7,639 nt of DNA, taken from Burkholderiaceae bacterium (GTDB lineage: Bacteria; Pseudomonadota; Gammaproteobacteria; Burkholderiales; Burkholderiaceae_C). This document shows positions 5,303 to 7,639 of this stretch, in pieces. Each line of letters opens with the position of its first letter. Within the stretch, counting starts at the first letter, position 1. The notes beneath the pieces were generated by a model. That model saw only the letters and a list, made by a program, of their open reading frames with translations. It ran no database searches and had not been told where the DNA came from. Made by a program: the position numbers and the translations under genes. Location of the stretch: the NCBI GenBank assembly GCA_023262645.1, contig JALRAA010000059.1, forward strand, positions 1-7,639, in the 5' to 3' direction.

Positions 5303-6508
5303 ATGACGTCGTCTTTTTCAGAGTTGCTGGCGCAGCGCCAGTTCATGCGGTTTTGGTTGGCGCGCATTTGCGGCATCACCGCCCACCAAATGTTGATGCT
5401 GGCCATCAGTTGGCACATGTATGAACTCACCAACAGCGCATGGGACCTGGGGTTGGTCGGCTTGTTCCAATTCATCCCTGCTTTGGTCATGGCCTTGCCG
5501 GCCGGACATGTGATTGACCGTTTGCACCGTGGCCGTATTTTTGCCACTTGCATGGCGGTGTTGGCATTGATCGCCGTGGTTTTGGGCGTGGCGACTTGGC
5601 AAGGACAGGCCAGTCGCACGCTGATTTTTGGGGTGGCATTTGTGTTGGGATTGACCCGCGCTTTTCAAATGCCCGCACAGCAAGCCATCACGCCATTGCT
5701 GGTGCCCAAATCCTTGTTTCAACGCGCGATAGCGCTCAGCTCTACCGGCGTGGAAGTGGCGGTGATTTGCGGGCCGGCATTGGGTGGGTTTCTGTATTTG
5801 GGGGGCGCGTTGACGGTGTACCGGGTATGCGCCGTGTTGTTCACGCTGTCCATGTTGTTGACGCTGTGGGTGCGCTATGAACATGTGGCCCGGCACCACA
5901 GTTTGAGTTGGCAATCGCTGTTTGCAGGCGTGGCTTTTGTATGGCAGCGCAAGGTATTGTTGGGTGCCATCTCTTTGGATTTGTTTGCGGTGTTGTTGGG
6001 TGGGGCCACGGCCTTGCTGCCGATTTTTGCCCGCGACATCTTGCATGTCGGCCCGGATGGTTTGGGCTTGTTGCGTTCGGCACCGGCCGCAGGTGCGTTA
6101 TGCATGTCGATCGTGATCACGCGTTGGCCGATACAACGCAAAGTGGGATACAAGTTGCTCGCCGCTGTCGCGGTGTTTGGCTTGGCCAGCATCGTGTTTG
6201 GCATGTCTGACCATTTCATGTTGTCGATGTTGGCGCTGGCCGTCACGGGCGCAGCCGACAATATCAGTGTGGTCACCCGTTTGACGTTGATGCAAATGGA
6301 AACGCCAGACGAGATGCGGGGGCGGGTGGCCGCTGTCAACGGGGTGTTCATTGGCGCCTCCAATGAGCTCGGCGAATTTGAATCGGGTTTGACTGCGGCG
6401 TTGTGGGGGCCGGTGGCCTCGGTGGTGGCGGGTGGCCTGGGCACCGTGGCCATTGCTGCGGCTTGGTTAAAACTTTTTCCCGACCTGGCAAGGCGCGACA
6501 AACTGTGA
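5303..6508 (+). CDS. Major facilitator superfamily exporter, EntS/MFS_3-like
   Basis: The 401-residue polytopic inner-membrane protein fits the MFS_3 family (PF05977), which includes the enterobactin exporter EntS and many uncharacterised drug or metabolite exporters. Visible marks are the N-terminal RFWLARICGITAHQM at 16-30, the loop 2-3 motif A as AGHVIDRLHRGR (67-78), and in the second half TPDEMRGRVAAVNGVF (334-349) followed by GASNELGEFESG (351-362), highly typical of this family. Hydrophobic segments are spaced for about 12 helices, with a hydrophilic central stretch near 190-205. Length is normal and the frame is intact. The start is chosen because FSELLAQRQFMRFWLAR is the usual opening of the family; there is no Shine-Dalgarno sequence. 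It is preceded by a terminator and followed by a gene in the same direction 98 bases later. No siderophore or antibiotic genes are nearby, so the cargo is unknown. Confidence 0.92.
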   Translation: MTSSFSELLAQRQFMRFWLARICGITAHQMLMLAISWHMYELTNSAWDLGLVGLFQFIPALVMALPAGHVIDRLHRGRIFATCMAVLALIAVVLGVATWQGQASRTLIFGVAFVLGLTRAFQMPAQQAITPLLVPKSLFQRAIALSSTGVEVAVICGPALGGFLYLGGALTVYRVCAVLFTLSMLLTLWVRYEHVARHHSLSWQSLFAGVAFVWQRKVLLGAISLDLFAVLLGGATALLPIFARDILHVGPDGLGLLRSAPAAGALCMSIVITRWPIQRKVGYKLLAAVAVFGLASIVFGMSDHFMLSMLALAVTGAADNISVVTRLTLMQMETPDEMRGRVAAVNGVFIGASNELGEFESGLTAALWGPVASVVAGGLGTVAIAAAWLKLFPDLARRDKL

Positions 6509-6532
6509 GCCGGGCACTACCCCGCGACCTTA

Positions 6533-6552
6533 AGGGCTTTGTCAGGGCTTTG
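6533..6552. repeat. Short tandem direct repeat between the MFS and HELVH-protein genes
   Basis: AGGGCTTTG occurs at 6533-6541 and again at 6544-6552, an 11-base period matching about one turn of the DNA helix. The first copy overlaps the palindrome CCTTAAGG (6528-6535). It lies in the 98-base gap where a promoter for the next gene would sit, so it could be a paired protein-binding site, or chance. Confidence 0.4.
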
Positions 6553-6606
6553 CTTCAACCGCGACAGGTTGGGGCACACTGCGTTTTTGATTGTGGGGTT
6601 TTGGGC

Positions 6607-7155
6607 ATGCGAATTCGCTCTTTTTTGGTGGCTTTGACCGGTGCGTGGATGTCATGCACGGTGTGCCTTGCTGCCGAATTTCAGCAAATCGAATACACCC
6701 CACCTGAGATCGACTACGACGTCATCAGCCGCTTGTGGTTGTTTGTCAAACGCAGCACCCACGCCCCCATCGATTTACCTCCGCCGCGTTTGGTACTGGA
6801 TTGGCACGTGCCGCCCTTCGCTCGCATGGGTTTTCAATACCCGACTGAAAAATACCCCGAGTACCCGATGCAAATCAGCATCGCGCCTCGCACCATCGAG
6901 CAATACAGCAAAGAAATGGTGACATGGGGTGTTGGTCACGAGTTGGTGCATTACGCGTTTATCTTGCGCGAAAACCAATGGCGGCGCGGACAGTCCACGT
7001 TTCAAGACCAGCTCAAGCACCATTGCAACCCAGAGTTCAAAGACCTCACGCGTGCCATCGCCGATGAAATCTGGAAGATCTACCACAGCGACACACAGCG
7101 CGCAGCGATGTATGACGAGGTAGAAAAAAGCTGCTTCAACGAACCCAACCAGTGA
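6607..7155 (+). CDS. Small exported protein with an HELVH zinc-metalloprotease-like motif
   Basis: This 182-residue protein is not one I can name. Residues 1-23 are a Sec-type signal peptide (R2 and R4, hydrophobic 6-14, likely cleavage after LAA at 21-23). The mature part of about 159 residues carries HELVH at 111-115, a match to the HExxH zinc motif, set in a hydrophobic helix (WGVGHELVHYAFIL). Downstream, HHCNPEF (138-144) followed by the helix KDLTRAIADEIW recalls the third-ligand region of SprT/minigluzincin proteins, where a His before an F-containing helix completes the zinc site. On that reading the ligands are H111, H115 and H138 or H139, with E112 as the base. Cysteines C140 and C176 could form a disulfide. 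The frame runs back to 6403 inside the MFS gene, but the ATG at 6607 is the one that gives a signal peptide. Peptidase activity is inferred, not shown. Confidence 0.75.
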   Translation: MRIRSFLVALTGAWMSCTVCLAAEFQQIEYTPPEIDYDVISRLWLFVKRSTHAPIDLPPPRLVLDWHVPPFARMGFQYPTEKYPEYPMQISIAPRTIEQYSKEMVTWGVGHELVHYAFILRENQWRRGQSTFQDQLKHHCNPEFKDLTRAIADEIWKIYHSDTQRAAMYDEVEKSCFNEPNQ

Positions 7156-7161
7156 AAACCC

Positions 7162-7175
7162 GCAGGCCTACCTGC
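7162..7175 (+). terminator. Weak hairpin after the HELVH-protein gene
   Basis: GCAGG (7162-7166) pairs with CCTGC (7171-7175) around a 4-base loop, six bases after the stop, followed by TTGTTTC. The stem is short and the T run is broken, so termination would be weak at best; the stronger hairpin at 7214-7245 may serve both strands. Confidence 0.3.
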
Positions 7176-7213
7176 TTGTTTCAGCTGCACTTTTCAAACG
7201 CTCGCCTCGGCGG

Positions 7214-7245
7214 AAAAACCCTTTGGCAACCGGGAATAGGGTTTT
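7214..7245 (-). terminator. Probable bidirectional terminator between convergent genes
   Basis: AAAACCCT (7215-7222) pairs exactly with AGGGTTTT (7238-7245) across a 15-base loop. Read on the minus strand the stem begins 18 bases after the ankyrin stop and ends in a TTTTT run (7218-7214). On the plus strand it ends in TTTT. The A-tract/GC/T-tract symmetry fits a shared terminator. Confidence 0.6.
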
Positions 7246-7262
7246 AGGCAGGCGGTGTTCGG

Positions 7263-7639
7263 TTATTGCAACAAGTTGACGATTTGCGTGTGGCCTGCCT
7301 CTTTGGCCATGTCCATGGCGGTCAGCCCGCGGTCGTCTTTGAGGGATTTTTTCGCGCCCTTGGCGAGTAACAAACGCACAGTCTCGGCATGCCCTTGGCC
7401 CGCTGCCCACATCAAAGGGGTGAGTCCGTCGGCATAGGCAGCATCGACCAATGCACCGGCCTTCAGCAGCAAATCGACCACCTTGTCATGGCCCATTCCC
7501 GCTGCGTAGACCAAGGCCGATTTGTGCAACCTGTCCTCTTCTTCCAGCTTGGCCCCTTTGCCGATCAACAGCGACACCATGTCGGCATTTCCCGAGTAGG
7601 ACGCGGCGATCAACGGGGTGACTTTTTCTAGCGAGGGCA
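7263..7639 (-). CDS. Ankyrin-repeat protein, C-terminal part (5' end cut by window)
   Basis: The minus strand is open from the window edge to a TAA at 7265-7263, giving 124 complete visible codons. They form about three and a half ankyrin repeats of 33 residues: TPLIAASYSGNADMVSLLIGKGA, then a degenerate SALVYAAGMGHDKVVDLLLKAGA, then TPLMWAAGQGHAETVRLLLAKGA, and a C-terminal capping repeat TAMDMAKEAGHTQIVNLLQ that ends with the protein. Each has the TPL turn, the GH loop and the LLL/GA end. Ankyrin arrays bind other proteins and have no catalytic activity. The in-frame TTG at 7613-7611 is inside a repeat, so the true start lies to the right of the window. A signal peptide, common in betaproteobacterial ankyrin proteins, cannot be checked here. 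It is convergent with the HELVH-protein gene. Confidence 0.9.
   Translation of the reverse strand, partial: PSLEKVTPLIAASYSGNADMVSLLIGKGAKLEEEDRLHKSALVYAAGMGHDKVVDLLLKAGALVDAAYADGLTPLMWAAGQGHAETVRLLLAKGAKKSLKDDRGLTAMDMAKEAGHTQIVNLLQ

Noticed and set aside
6403..6606. Upstream extension of the HELVH-protein frame into the MFS gene
   Set aside because: The added residues are low-complexity Gly-rich shadow sequence of the MFS gene and would destroy the signal peptide that starts at 6607.

Overview
The window looks like chromosomal DNA of a betaproteobacterium, most likely order Burkholderiales and close to Comamonadaceae. This is inferred from the protein flavour, the moderate-to-high GC, the DUF47-Pit pair, the IbpA-type Hsp20 and the dense gene packing; I could not run a database search. 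I see no insertion sequence, phage gene, CRISPR array, tRNA or rRNA. Most of the window is ordinary housekeeping and accessory metabolism. The most notable element is regulatory: the leader of the small heat-shock gene.

Layout. At the left edge (1-380, minus) is the N-terminal part of a GspE/PilB-type secretion or pilus ATPase, cut by the window. Divergent from it (548-2561, plus) is a compact cluster: a DUF47 (PhoU-like) regulator, a PiT-family inorganic phosphate transporter, and, 4 bases after it, a small exported protein of unknown function. Next come a membrane-anchored class C beta-lactamase-fold serine hydrolase (2644-3807) and an NAD-type short-chain dehydrogenase closely resembling BDH2/DHRS6 (3889-4623).

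The Hsp20/IbpA chaperone gene (4727-5188) has its own control region in the 103-base gap before it. It starts with a sigma-32-like promoter (CTTGAAA with a CCC-AAAT -10). From the expected transcription start there is a UUCG-capped hairpin, then a short hairpin in which UUGCU faces the AGGA of the Shine-Dalgarno sequence. This is the hallmark of a ROSE-type RNA thermometer. A second, mutually exclusive helix that would also hide the ribosome-binding site can be drawn. The gene ends with a perfect 8-bp inverted repeat and a strong intrinsic terminator.

The right part holds an MFS exporter of the EntS/MFS_3 type (5303-6508) that may be translated from a leaderless or near-leaderless mRNA, then a small exported protein with an HELVH zinc-binding motif and no family I can name with confidence (6607-7155). 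At the right edge is the C-terminal part of an ankyrin-repeat protein on the minus strand (7263-7639), convergent with the previous gene and with a probable terminator in between.

Functional links: DUF47 and Pit very probably act together in phosphate or metal-phosphate handling. The remaining genes look like independent single-gene units rather than one pathway.
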